Positions 7,739-16,741 are shown, counted from the stretch's first letter. The stretch: 64,000 bases of DNA from Desulfitobacterium dehalogenans ATCC 51507 (GCF_000243155.2 NC_018017.1:3906001-3970000), one strand, 5' to 3'. The notes: generated from the sequence alone by a model not told the origin. Made by a program: numbers and translations.

Positions 7739-9043
7739 TTAACGGGCTGCTTGCTTTGCTCCTTTTTTACCTGCTTTGTAGGATTCAGCGAGAATTTGAA
7801 CAGTGTGCATAACATTTTCATGCAAGCCGGCATTCATAACACCACTGGTCAGTTGTAAACGGCAGGCCGGGCAGCCGGTGACCACTGTATCGGTGCCGGT
7901 TTGAGCAATGTCCGCAATTTTCTTTTCGCCGATCTGACTGGACAGATCAGGATGAACCAAGTAGAAGGATCCTGCCATTCCGCAGCAACGATCGGGTTTT
8001 TTCATTTCGATAAATTCAAGACCGGGAATGGAGTTGAGGATCTCACGCGGTTCTTTGTTGACCCCTTGACCACGGTTTAGGTGGCAGGGATCGTGATAGG
8101 TTACTTTGCGTTTAACAGGTCCCAGGCCCTCTTTTTTATAGGGAACCTTATGAATGAGGAATTCCGCTATATCATAGGTTCGAGCTGCCCATTTGTCTGC
8201 TAAAGCTTTCATTTCCGGATCCTCTTCGTAAATCTGAGGGAAGGTGTGCTTCCACGCTTCTCCACAGGAGGAACAGTTAGAAATGATCACATCAGGGTTC
8301 AGCTTTTCAAAAGCCATCAGATTGCGGCGAGCGCAAGCTTTGGCAGATTCCACATCCCCATTGACGGCTGCGGGAGTACCGCAACAGCCTTGGTCTTTAG
8401 GAACGACAATTTCACAGTCGTTTTCTTTTAAGACATCGACGACAGCTTTACCCATGTCGGTATAGAAATAGTTGGTCATACAACCGATATAGTAGCCCAC
8501 CCGTATTTTGGGCGTTTTTACTTTAGTGACTTCAGGAAGCTCATCCTTTAAGGGGCGGGGAGCAAGATTGGGGAGGATCTTTTCCTTGCCAATCCCGATA
8601 TCAATACGGAGACGAGCTCCTTTATCACTGCCATGAACACGTTTCATGGCCAGCCCTTGGAAAGTACTTCCTATCTTCATGCCAAAGTCAAAGAGACGGT
8701 TGGCTTTAAGGGCAGTAAAGGCGATCTTTTTGACTGGATGGAGGCCTTTTTTACGAACGGCTTCGGCCCGGGCTGCCAGAATAATTTTATCAAAGCGAAC
8801 TCCACAAGGACAAATCTTATTGCAGGCCATACAGGTGGTACAGAGGGATAGACGGTCGGCAATGCCTTCTGTCATCTCTACCTCACCATTCATGACCATC
8901 TGAACCAAGCTGATTTTCCCCCGTGCCACCGAGACCTCCCGGCGGTTCTCTTTGTAGATGGGGCAAACTTCTTGGCAGTTTCCGCATTTCATACATTTAT
9001 TTAATTCGTCTTGGATGGAGTCAAGTGAACTGTAAATACTCAC
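7739..9043 (-). CDS. glcF: GlcF/LutA-type iron-sulfur oxidoreductase subunit (D-lactate/glycolate oxidation)
   Basis: 434 residues starting at GTG 9043, one base after the stop of the flavoprotein gene and behind GGAGGGA, so the two are translationally linked. Two ferredoxin-type 4Fe-4S motifs lie near the N-terminus (CMKCGNCQEVCPIY, CTTCMACNKICPCG). Two CCG domains follow, with GCCGTPA plus NCSSCG in the first and CCGMAGSF plus TGCPACRLQ in the second. The chain is like glycolate oxidase GlcF and heterodisulfide reductase HdrD relatives. It should pass electrons from the FAD subunit to quinone or an Etf-like carrier. The actual substrate, D-lactate or glycolate, cannot be told from sequence. 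Confidence 0.88.
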   Translation of the reverse strand: MSIYSSLDSIQDELNKCMKCGNCQEVCPIYKENRREVSVARGKISLVQMVMNGEVEMTEGIADRLSLCTTCMACNKICPCGVRFDKIILAARAEAVRKKGLHPVKKIAFTALKANRLFDFGMKIGSTFQGLAMKRVHGSDKGARLRIDIGIGKEKILPNLAPRPLKDELPEVTKVKTPKIRVGYYIGCMTNYFYTDMGKAVVDVLKENDCEIVVPKDQGCCGTPAAVNGDVESAKACARRNLMAFEKLNPDVIISNCSSCGEAWKHTFPQIYEEDPEMKALADKWAARTYDIAEFLIHKVPYKKEGLGPVKRKVTYHDPCHLNRGQGVNKEPREILNSIPGLEFIEMKKPDRCCGMAGSFYLVHPDLSSQIGEKKIADIAQTGTDTVVTGCPACRLQLTSGVMNAGLHENVMHTVQILAESYKAGKKGAKQAAR

Positions 9044-9044
9044 C

Positions 9045-10433
9045 TTAGTCCCTCCTCACCATTTTACCAGGGTTAATGCGATAATCAGGGTCACATGCTT
9101 CTTTGATATCTTTCAGAAGCTTTACACCGGCCTCACCGAATTCCAAGGGTAAGAACTTGGCTTTAGCCATGCCGATACCATGCTCACCGGAAAGAGTTCC
9201 GCCCAAGGATACGGCGACTTGGAAGATTTCCTCGACAGCCTTATCGACGCGCTCCATTTCTTCCTTATTGTTTTCATCGGTCAGAATCGTGGGATGGAGA
9301 TTACCATCGCCGGCATGACCGAAGGTGCCAATGAGGAGATCGTATTTGTCGGCGATTTGACGAATGGCTTTGAGCATATGGGGAATGTTGCTGCGGGGTA
9401 CGGTAGCATCCTCCAGTACAGTGGTGGGTCTCCGTTGAGCCAGGGCAGGAAGAGCATTCCGGCGGGCAAGCCAGATTTTATCCCGCTCTTCGTCGGTCTT
9501 CGCCACATTTACTCCCACAGCGCCTTGTTCTTTAAGAATCTTTTCAACCAGGGCTGCTTCACGTTCTACTGCTTCCTTATATCCGTCTACTTCGCAAAGA
9601 AGAATTGCTTCTGCATCCACAGGAAGTCCGGCATGGGTGAAGTTTTCTACTGTGCGGATGGTGATGTTGTCCATGATTTCCAGGGTCGCGGGAATAACCT
9701 TGTTACGGATAATGGCTGCGATCGCATTTCCTGCTTTATCGATATCATCAAATACTCCGAGGAGTGCTTTTCTGGCTTCGGGTACGGGGTTAAGTTTAAC
9801 AAGGATCTCGGTGATGATACCCAGAGTTCCTTCTGAACCAGTGAATAAAGCGGTCAGATCATAACCGGTAACATTCTTCACTGTTTTGCCGCCCCATTTG
9901 ATGATATCCCCATTAGCGCGAACCAGCTTCATGCCCATAACATAGTGCTTGGTCACACCGTATTTCAGTCCACGAAGGCCACCAGAGGATTCTGAAACAG
10001 AACCGCCCATGGTCGCGGTTTTTACTGTACCGGGATCGGGAGGATAGAAAAGACCATGCTCTAATGCCGCATCGTTTAAGTCTTGAATGATGACACCGGG
10101 TTGGACGGTAGCCGTCAGGTTCTCAGCGTCCACCTCAATGATTTGGTTCATGTGAAGCATGGACATGACAATTCCTTTTTCGATAGGAATAGTCCCGCCG
10201 CTGAGGTTAGTGGCTGATCCCCGTGGATAAACGGGAAGATCATACTTAGTTGCAATCTTCATGACTTCAGAGACTTGTTCTGTGGTCTTTGGAGTAATAA
10301 AGACATCCGGGGTTTGGCGAGGCATCGCTGCGGTGGCGTCATAAGAGTAAGACAGGAGTTCTTCATGCTCCGTGACCACATTCTCCTTGCCCAGGACTTG
10401 GATGAGTTCATTCAAAGCTTCCGCTTTTAACAT
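9045..10433 (-). CDS. glcD: FAD-linked 2-hydroxyacid dehydrogenase (GlcD / D-lactate dehydrogenase type)
   Basis: 462 residues behind AAGGAGGA. The FAD-binding PCMH fold is at residues 40-220 (PVYPRGSATNLSGGTIPIEKGIV, GLFYPPDPGTVKTATMGGSVSESSGG). The FAD-oxidase C-terminal domain has GTFGHAGDGNLHPTI and the closing SGEHGIGMAK with the conserved histidines. The enzyme oxidises D-lactate or glycolate to the 2-oxoacid. It forms an operon with the Fe-S subunit. A GntR/FCD-type operator overlaps its promoter, and a GntR/FCD regulator is encoded upstream on the other strand, beyond a large palindromic repeat element. Confidence 0.88.
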   Translation of the reverse strand: MLKAEALNELIQVLGKENVVTEHEELLSYSYDATAAMPRQTPDVFITPKTTEQVSEVMKIATKYDLPVYPRGSATNLSGGTIPIEKGIVMSMLHMNQIIEVDAENLTATVQPGVIIQDLNDAALEHGLFYPPDPGTVKTATMGGSVSESSGGLRGLKYGVTKHYVMGMKLVRANGDIIKWGGKTVKNVTGYDLTALFTGSEGTLGIITEILVKLNPVPEARKALLGVFDDIDKAGNAIAAIIRNKVIPATLEIMDNITIRTVENFTHAGLPVDAEAILLCEVDGYKEAVEREAALVEKILKEQGAVGVNVAKTDEERDKIWLARRNALPALAQRRPTTVLEDATVPRSNIPHMLKAIRQIADKYDLLIGTFGHAGDGNLHPTILTDENNKEEMERVDKAVEEIFQVAVSLGGTLSGEHGIGMAKAKFLPLEFGEAGVKLLKDIKEACDPDYRINPGKMVRRD

Positions 10434-10490
10434 AACAATAAATCCTCCTTATGTGGAATTAAACTAATGAGATTATAATAGTAAAAATTC

Positions 10491-10505
10491 ATTGGTCTGA
10501 CCATC
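10491..10505. promoter_or_regulatory. GntR/FCD-type operator in the glcD promoter
   Basis: ATTGGTCTGACCATC contains TGGTCTGACCA and matches the TGGTNNNACCA pattern known for FadR, PdhR and LldR of the GntR/FCD family. A TATAAT box for glcD is at 10472-10477 on the minus strand. The operator therefore covers the expected -35 position, as a repressor site would. The FCD regulator at 11521-12243 is the obvious ligand. Confidence 0.7.
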
Positions 10506-10725
10506 CTATGATACGTTGTATTATTTTATATATTATTCGGTATCCTTCGATAAATTCCTACATTGGGAAAAAAAGAACTTTGTGACTAAAAAAAACTTTC
10601 TGATTTTACCCCATTTATTAGCATTTTCAGATTAGCATTTAGGGTTTTAAGTTTCTTATAAGTTTTAGGATAGCTATTCATGCCGCTGGCGGCACCGGCA
10701 GAGGAATAAAAAACGGCTCGGGTCA

Positions 10726-10970
10726 CGTAGCTTTACGCACAACGTTTACTCTATAGCTCCGGGGCTGGTCAACTCGCTTTCTTAACAGCTACGCCAAACC
10801 CCGCTGCTTTCTGTATGTGAACCGGTGGCTGCGCTACGTTAAGAAAGCTTTCGTTAACCCGACCGCCCCTCCGCTTAAAGAAAGCTTGGCTTATGGTGAG
10901 TGAAGCGAAGCAGAAGACTTAGCTGCCTTATACACAGTGAAATCCGTTCACTTTTGTGCGTAAAGCTACG
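10726..10970 (+). repeat. Module A of R1
   Basis: Closed by a perfect 17-base inverted repeat (10726-10742 with 10954-10970, core GTAGCTTTACGCACA). A second stem inside is GCTTTCTTAAC (10776-10786) with GTTAAGAAAGC (10838-10848). Just outside it, CGGGGC and GCCCC arms also pair. Confidence 0.8.
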
Positions 10971-11073
10971 CTTGCGGGTCTTTTTCAGCTCTGTTTTCGG
11001 GCTTTAGCACCAGCAGAGGATGAAAAAGCTTGTTTGGATCGGGTAGCAGCACCGCTCAGACCCGAAAGACAGC

Positions 11074-11310
11074 CCAAGGATTTTGCTTTAAGGTAGGGAA
11101 CGAATTTAAGCGAGCAGGTAAGCAATCTTCGCTAAAAGACTGCAGCGGAGTCGGGTTGGAAACAGGACGTTTCCAACCGGCTATGAGAACAAGTGCGAAA
11201 GCAGTGCTTTCGAGGAGCCGATTTAGCCGGGAACCCGACGCAGTGGAGGTCTTGAGCGATTAGATTGCTCCGCGCAGCTTATGGAGTGAGCGCCGAAAGC
11301 AAAATCTTGG
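11074..11310 (+). repeat. Module B of R1
   Basis: Outer arms CCAAGGATTTTGCTTT (11074-11089) and AAAGCAAAATCTTGG (11296-11310). Inside are GCAATCT/AGATTGC (11122, 11262), AAGAC/GTCTT (11136, 11249) and GTCGGGTT/AACCCGAC (11150, 11232). Next is a hairpin with perfect 10-bp arms (11154-11163, 11169-11178; loop AGGAC), then a GGCTA/TAGCC hairpin (11179, 11224). Confidence 0.8.
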
Positions 11311-11520
11311 AGAATCAGCTTTCAGGTCTTTTTCAGGGTAGCCCCCCCATGCCGCAAGCGGCATCGGCAGAGGATGAAACGTGGTCCTCCGGAATTATAA
11401 AGATTAATTAACTACCCTCTTCCCCATGCAATATGATATAATTTTTACACAAGTAAGAATTATTAAACAAAATCGAGCAATGATATCGAACAAACGATCT
11501 GAATTTGTGAGGTAGAAAAT

Positions 11521-12243
11521 ATGGATATTCGACCAATTAAAAGCAAGCGAACCACCGAAATTATCTTAGATCAAATTAAGGGGCTTATCGTGAAAGGTGA
11601 ACTTTCTCAAGGAGATAAGCTCCTTACAGAAAATGAATTAGCGGAACGTTTCCAGGTCTCAAGAACTTCGGTCCGGGAGGCCTTAGCCGCTTTAAGCTTG
11701 ACGGGGATTTTGGAGATTCGCCAAGGGGGAGGTATCTATGTCAAGGCTAATCCCTCCAACGCTATTATTGAACCATTAACTTTTATCCTCCTGTTGGAAA
11801 AGGATAAACTTCAAAATATTCTTGAGGTCCGCAAGGCTTTGGAGGTAGAGGCTGCGGGCTTAGCCGCACTTCGCCGCAATGAGGAAGAACTGGCAACGCT
11901 TAAAGAGCTCATCGAGCAGATGGAAGAAGATTTGCCGGGTGCTAAAAACAGTGAGACCCTGGATCTAAAATTCCATCTGACTTTGGCCAAGGCCAGTGAG
12001 AATCCGCTCCTTGACCGTATGATGAATACCGTCCAGGAAATTATGGGACAGACTTTGCAAGTAACCCGGGCCCTCTGGATGTCGGCAACTACCGAAGGGA
12101 CGTCGTCCCGGCTTTTTGAAGATCACCGAAGTATCTATGAAATGATACGGGACCAAAATGCAGACATGGCCCGTAAGTTGACTTATGAACACCTGCGCAA
12201 GGTGGAGCTGGAACTTGGTAAGTATCGGGAAGATGAAGAATAA
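11521..12243 (+). CDS. GntR family transcriptional regulator, FadR/FCD subfamily (LldR/GlcC-like)
   Basis: 240 residues with ATG 11521 behind GAGGTAG. The winged-helix GntR domain is at residues 8-75 (LIVKGELSQGDKLLTENELAERFQVSRTSVREALAALSLTGILEIRQGGGIYV). The all-helical FCD effector domain spans about 95-225, with the metal-ligand pattern Asp in TLDLKFHLTLAKASENP and later His residues (LFEDHRSIYEMI, YEHLRKVE). The family binds small carboxylates and usually represses. Position and the operator in front of glcD suggest control of the GlcD/GlcF unit by lactate or glycolate. It ends at a strong terminator. Confidence 0.88.
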   Translation: MDIRPIKSKRTTEIILDQIKGLIVKGELSQGDKLLTENELAERFQVSRTSVREALAALSLTGILEIRQGGGIYVKANPSNAIIEPLTFILLLEKDKLQNILEVRKALEVEAAGLAALRRNEEELATLKELIEQMEEDLPGAKNSETLDLKFHLTLAKASENPLLDRMMNTVQEIMGQTLQVTRALWMSATTEGTSSRLFEDHRSIYEMIRDQNADMARKLTYEHLRKVELELGKYREDEE

Positions 12244-12254
12244 TGCTTAAATAG

Positions 12255-12297
12255 GCAAATTAAAGAGGAGGGCGCTTTGCCCTCCTCTTTAATTTGC
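12255..12297. terminator. Strong terminator between the GntR gene and the RND pump
   Basis: A perfect 19-bp stem (12255-12273 with 12279-12297) has loop GCTTT. It serves the GntR gene on plus and probably the RND gene, which ends at 12352, on minus. Confidence 0.85.
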
Positions 12298-12351
12298 TAA
12301 CTTGGGTGAATCAAGGAACCTGTCCTCATTATTCACCCATTATTCATTCAC

Positions 12352-15300
12352 CTAGGCTGTGACGGTTTCACTGGGTTCTGGGGTTGCTTTTCTTTTACCC
12401 TTTCTTTTCAAGAAATTCTTAAAGTCGTCATTCATGGTGTAGATTACCGGAACCAGAATGAGAGTGGAAAGGGTGGAAAGGGTTAAGCCAAAGATGACCA
12501 CGATAGCCATGGGAGCCATAGTCTCTGAACCCTCTCCTATACCAAAAGCCATGGGAAGAAGGCCCAGCGCGGTAGCCAGTGAGGTCATGAGAATGGGGCG
12601 CAAACGGATGGGACCGGCATTCTCAATAGCTTCTTCACGGCCATCTCCCATCTCACGCCGCTTGTTAATATAGTCGACCAACACAATGGCATTACTTACT
12701 ACGATACCCGTAAGAAGAATGAGCCCGATAAAGGCGGGGACGCTGATCGTACTCCTCGTAATAAAGAGGCCGAGCATTCCTCCTGAAAAGCCCATGGGCA
12801 GTGAAAAAATGATGGTGAACGGATGGATCAGTGATTCAAACTGAGCCGCCAGGATCATGTAGACAAGGACAATAGCCAGGATTAAAGCCATACCTAAGTC
12901 TTGGAAGGACTTAACCATCTCTTCATTTTCCCCTCCCATTTCATAGGTGTAGCCATTGGGAAGAGGATAGTCTTTAAGTTTTGCCTGAATATCATTGGTA
13001 ACGCTGACCAGATCTCTGCCCACAATATCACTGCTCACATGAACGACACGAGCTTGGCCTGAACGTTCAATGGCTGTTGGGCCACGTTCAATGGTCACCT
13101 CGGCGATCTGGCTTAAAGGTACATCCGTACCAAGGGGTGTTGTAATCGGGGTTTGCTCTAAATTGGATAAGGATTGCTTGAAGGTATCATCTCCTGTGAT
13201 GACCACGTTGATCTCTTTTCCTTCATAGCGATATCTTGTGGCGGTGGTCCCGGAAAGAGTACCTTTCAAACCATTGGCAATCTGGTAGGCAGTAAGCCCG
13301 TATTTGGAGGCCTTCTCCCGGTCAATTGCCACCTGGACTTCAGGAATTCCTTCCCCCATGCTGGTTTTTACTTCCCGGGTTCCTTCTACTGAGACCACCA
13401 TAGTCTGAATATCTGTGGCAATCTGTTGCAGCTGGTCGAGTTCATCTCCCTTAATCGCAATATCGATAGGTGTTGTTGTTCCCATAGACATCATATCGGT
13501 CACCGTTACTTCGATTTTTGCTCCAGGAATATCCTTAGTCAAAGCACGAAGTTCCTCGGCCACTTCATCAACACTGCGATCCCGCTCCATGAGCGGAACC
13601 AGCTGGATCGAAATTGAACCTGAATTCCCTGATGCACCACCGAAGGACATGAGTCCTCCCCCTCCAACCTGAGCGAATGCTGTTTGGACTTCCGCAATTC
13701 CTTCCAGGTCTTTTTCCACTTCGGCAATGGCGGCATCCGTATCTTCCAATTGAGCTCCATCAGGCAGTTTCACACTAACGGTAATTTGCCCCGTATCGGA
13801 AGAAGGCATGAACTCCGCTCCCAGAAAGAATGTGGAAGCCCCGGAGAGAACAAAGATCAGGATGGATCCCACAACGATGGTTTTGCGGTGACCAAGAGCG
13901 TAGTGAAGGAAGCGCCGATAGGTTTTTTCAAGCCGGGTGAATCCGTTATCAAAGCCCCGGCCAAAGCCGTCAAAAAGGCCTCTAAGTCCTTTTCGGCCCA
14001 CAGGGATCTCCCCAACCTTCATAATTTTAGCGGATAAAGCGGGGACCAGTGTCAGGGATACGAGAAGGGAGGCACCTAAGGATATTCCTACGGTCAGAGC
14101 GAGATCCCGGAAGAGAGTCGCTGTTAAGCCTTCAACAAAAACGATGGGTAAAAATACGGCTACGGTGGTCAGAGTCGATGCCGTAATAGCCATCCCTACT
14201 TCTGAAACCCCTTTAACTGCGGCATCAAATTTGGAATGTCCGGCCTCGCGGAACCGGTAGATGTTTTCCAGGGCTACGATATTATCGTCAACCAGACGGC
14301 CCATAGCCAGACTCAAGCCGCCTAAGGTCATCATATTGATGCTGACGTCCATAAAATACAGACAGGCAAAAGTCGCCATAACGGCAATGGGGATGGCGGT
14401 TGCTGTAATAAAGGTGGTACGCAGGTTATGGAAAAAGATAAAGAGTATGCCGATGGCCAGAATACCGGCAAGAAGCGCTTCTTTGAACACCGTATTAATG
14501 GTTTCTTTGATGTACACCGATTCATCATAGACTGTGTCCAAGGTCAGTTCCGGGAATTCTGCCTTTAACCCCCCGATAGCCTTGGTGATATCCTCTGCCA
14601 CAGCCACGGTGTTGACTCCGGATTGCTTTTGAATCGCAATGCTGACACTTTGTAAACCATTCGTGCGGGAAATGGTGGTTACATCGGTGTGTCCAATTTC
14701 AACATCGGCGATATCCTTTAACCTGACCTGCCCTCCTGTGTTGAGAGGAATCAGGAGATTTTTTATCTCCTCCAGGGATTGAAACTCTCCCGTCGTACGG
14801 ATGGTTAAGTCCTGGTTCCCTTTCTTAACTTCTCCGGCAGGGGAATTAAGGTTTTCAGCGGCAAGGATACCGGCCAGGGTGTTGATGCTTAAACCATAGC
14901 CTTGCATTTTTTCCTGATGGGTTTTAATTTTCACTTCATTATCATAACCACCGCTGACGGAGACTGAGGCAACCCCCTTGACCCGTTCAATCCGCGGTTT
15001 GATTTCATCCTCAGCCAAGGCCTGCAATTGAGCTAAATCCGCATGTTCTGAGGTCATGGTCAGTTGCATAATGGGCATCATAGAGATGTCAATTTTGAGA
15101 ACCATAGGCGAACCGGCCCCTTCGGGCAAAGCAAATTTGATCATGTCGACCTTTTCGCGCATTTGCAAAGTGGCAAAGTTCATGTCGGTTCCCGTTTTAA
15201 AGGAGGCCATGACGATGGACGACCCTTCTGTGGTGGTGGAGGTTACTATATCAATATTTTCGGCAGAAGATACTGCTCCTTCAATAGGGTTTGTAATCAG

Positions 15301-15483
15301 CTTTTCAATTTCCTGAGGGCCAACTCCCGAGTATTCCGTCATGACGATGGCCATGGGAAGTTCAAACTCCGGAAAGAGGTCAATAGGAAGACGGGTTAAA
15401 GAGACGGTTCCTAATAGAATGACGATCAAAACCGTCATGATAATGGTAACAGGGCGCTTGACGGAGACTTCCGCTAGTTTCAA
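12352..15483 (-). CDS. RND family efflux transporter, inner-membrane pump (AcrB/SwrC type)
   Basis: 1043 residues, normal length for HAE-family RND pumps. The start is TTG 15483, overlapping the adaptor stop in a TTGA junction behind GGGGGAG, so translation is coupled. Twelve membrane spans and two large outer loops are expected. Visible family sequences are VKRPVTIIMTVLIVILLG at the first span, GGLSLAMGRLVDDNIVALENI in TM4, where Asp residues carry protons, and the C-terminal GIVVSNAIVLVDYIN. It should export drugs, surfactants or fatty-acid-like molecules using the proton gradient. No outer-membrane channel gene is present, as expected if the cell has a single membrane. Confidence 0.92.
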   Translation of the reverse strand: MKLAEVSVKRPVTIIMTVLIVILLGTVSLTRLPIDLFPEFELPMAIVMTEYSGVGPQEIEKLITNPIEGAVSSAENIDIVTSTTTEGSSIVMASFKTGTDMNFATLQMREKVDMIKFALPEGAGSPMVLKIDISMMPIMQLTMTSEHADLAQLQALAEDEIKPRIERVKGVASVSVSGGYDNEVKIKTHQEKMQGYGLSINTLAGILAAENLNSPAGEVKKGNQDLTIRTTGEFQSLEEIKNLLIPLNTGGQVRLKDIADVEIGHTDVTTISRTNGLQSVSIAIQKQSGVNTVAVAEDITKAIGGLKAEFPELTLDTVYDESVYIKETINTVFKEALLAGILAIGILFIFFHNLRTTFITATAIPIAVMATFACLYFMDVSINMMTLGGLSLAMGRLVDDNIVALENIYRFREAGHSKFDAAVKGVSEVGMAITASTLTTVAVFLPIVFVEGLTATLFRDLALTVGISLGASLLVSLTLVPALSAKIMKVGEIPVGRKGLRGLFDGFGRGFDNGFTRLEKTYRRFLHYALGHRKTIVVGSILIFVLSGASTFFLGAEFMPSSDTGQITVSVKLPDGAQLEDTDAAIAEVEKDLEGIAEVQTAFAQVGGGGLMSFGGASGNSGSISIQLVPLMERDRSVDEVAEELRALTKDIPGAKIEVTVTDMMSMGTTTPIDIAIKGDELDQLQQIATDIQTMVVSVEGTREVKTSMGEGIPEVQVAIDREKASKYGLTAYQIANGLKGTLSGTTATRYRYEGKEINVVITGDDTFKQSLSNLEQTPITTPLGTDVPLSQIAEVTIERGPTAIERSGQARVVHVSSDIVGRDLVSVTNDIQAKLKDYPLPNGYTYEMGGENEEMVKSFQDLGMALILAIVLVYMILAAQFESLIHPFTIIFSLPMGFSGGMLGLFITRSTISVPAFIGLILLTGIVVSNAIVLVDYINKRREMGDGREEAIENAGPIRLRPILMTSLATALGLLPMAFGIGEGSETMAPMAIVVIFGLTLSTLSTLILVPVIYTMNDDFKNFLKRKGKRKATPEPSETVTA

Positions 15484-16619
15484 GATTCGCTCCCCCCTAC
15501 CACCTTAACTTTGCTTCCTTGCTCAACTAAGGTTTGTCCTTTGACAACCACTTGTTCTCCTGTCTGCAGGCCCTCGAGGATCTCCACCTCAGCTCCGGTA
15601 TCGAGTCCGGAACGTACTTTCTTGGCAACAGCGCGCTCCTCTTCAACCACAAAGACAATATATTCTCCGTTTTTCAAGACAACGGCTTCACTGTTGACGG
15701 CCAGGACATTCTCTTTGGTTTTGGTGGGAATCTCTACTTTAGCAAACATACCCGGCTTAACCAGGTTTTCTGTGTTCTCAATGGTCACTTTAACAGGATA
15801 GAGACCGGTCTGTGCGTTAGCTGCCGGAGCAAGGCTGGTTAAAACACCTTTTATCTCCTTTTCCCCGGCGGAATTAATGATAACGGTCGCTTCCTGTCCC
15901 ACTTTAAGGGTATTCACAATATTCTCAGGAACACTTAAGGAAACATAAAGGGCATCCAATTGAGTAATCGTCACGGCGGCCATGGCTTGAGAGGCCATTT
16001 GTCCCACCACGACATTAAGAGCGGCAATGGTTCCGCTGACAGGTGCCGTTACGGTCATATCGGACATAGCGTCATAAGCTTGGTTATAGCCCAGTTGAGC
16101 CTGCTCCATCTGAAGCTGAACTGCTTTAAGATTATTCTCCAATGAGGTGACTTGATCTTCCATGCCTTCAAACTGGACTTTTGAAATAGCTCCGGCTTCA
16201 TAAAGGGCTCTTTGCCGTTCAAGATTCTCCTTGGCAGAATCCAGGGAGTCCTTGGTCATCTGATAAGAAAGCTCCGCACTCTTTATGGCAATCATTGCTG
16301 TATCGACTGATTTCTGCAGATCGACGGTGTCCATAGTGAAGAGAACCTGTCCTGCCTGGACTTTATCTCCTACCTTCACATTAATGCCCGTCACTTTTCC
16401 CGGCATTTTGGGAACGATGGAAACCTCTTGATCTGAGATTGCTTTCCCACTGAAAATTGCCGTTTCTACTAAGGTCCTGGCTGTAGCCGACTGAACCTCA
16501 ACAGGGATATAAGATTCTTCTTCAACTACTGTCTGTGCTGCTTGGGAACCGCACCCTGTAACTGTTAGGGTTAAACCGATGATTAGGGCAGTCGATAATA
16601 AACGAAACCTTAACTTCAT
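15480..16619 (-). CDS. RND efflux adaptor (membrane fusion protein)
   Basis: The start is ATG 16619, eleven bases behind GGAGG; a longer frame from 16637 lacks a ribosome site. The 379-residue product has a lipoprotein signal (LTLTVTGCGSQ, lipid-modified Cys). A biotinyl-lipoyl-like half-motif follows (GKVTGINVKVGDKVQAGQVLFTMD), then a coiled-coil hairpin at about residues 105-175. The second lipoyl half is TAPVSGTIAALNVVVGQM, and beta-barrel and membrane-proximal domains end the chain. It partners the RND pump encoded directly downstream and is co-transcribed with it. Confidence 0.92.
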   Translation of the reverse strand: MKLRFRLLSTALIIGLTLTVTGCGSQAAQTVVEEESYIPVEVQSATARTLVETAIFSGKAISDQEVSIVPKMPGKVTGINVKVGDKVQAGQVLFTMDTVDLQKSVDTAMIAIKSAELSYQMTKDSLDSAKENLERQRALYEAGAISKVQFEGMEDQVTSLENNLKAVQLQMEQAQLGYNQAYDAMSDMTVTAPVSGTIAALNVVVGQMASQAMAAVTITQLDALYVSLSVPENIVNTLKVGQEATVIINSAGEKEIKGVLTSLAPAANAQTGLYPVKVTIENTENLVKPGMFAKVEIPTKTKENVLAVNSEAVVLKNGEYIVFVVEEERAVAKKVRSGLDTGAEVEILEGLQTGEQVVVKGQTLVEQGSKVKVVGGSES

Positions 16620-16741
16620 ATAGTTATAATCCTCCATTTGGGTCTAAGCCCTATGTTTTTTGATGTGCAAGGCTAATGTTCTTTTTTTAATAAAATTAAA
16701 CTAATTGATGTATATTGATAAATACTAAGGGATGGCGGGTC

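Larger units (their letters stand above)
10681..11380 (+). repeat. Nested palindromic element, copy R1 (modules A and B with flanking tag repeats)
   Basis: This non-coding element fills the space between glcD and its regulator. Order: tag (about 10681-10710), module A (10726-10970), a second tag (about 11005-11033), module B (11074-11310), a third tag (about 11349-11378). The tag reads roughly GGCACCGGCAGAGGATGAAA. R1 is the simplest complete copy because it lacks the mini-element inserted in R3 and R4. Frames within it (for example at 11030-11263) are not credible genes. Confidence 0.8.

Noticed and set aside
10726-10970. Integron attC site
   Set aside because: The arms lack the attC core motifs, the units are not cassette-linked, and no integrase is present.
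11030-11263. Reading frame inside element R1
   Set aside because: It follows the arms of module B and is a by-product of the palindromes; no ribosome site, no coding bias.
10681-11380. Insertion sequence with its own transposase
   Set aside because: No transposase or HUH-type frame exists within or near any of the four copies, so at most these are non-autonomous elements.
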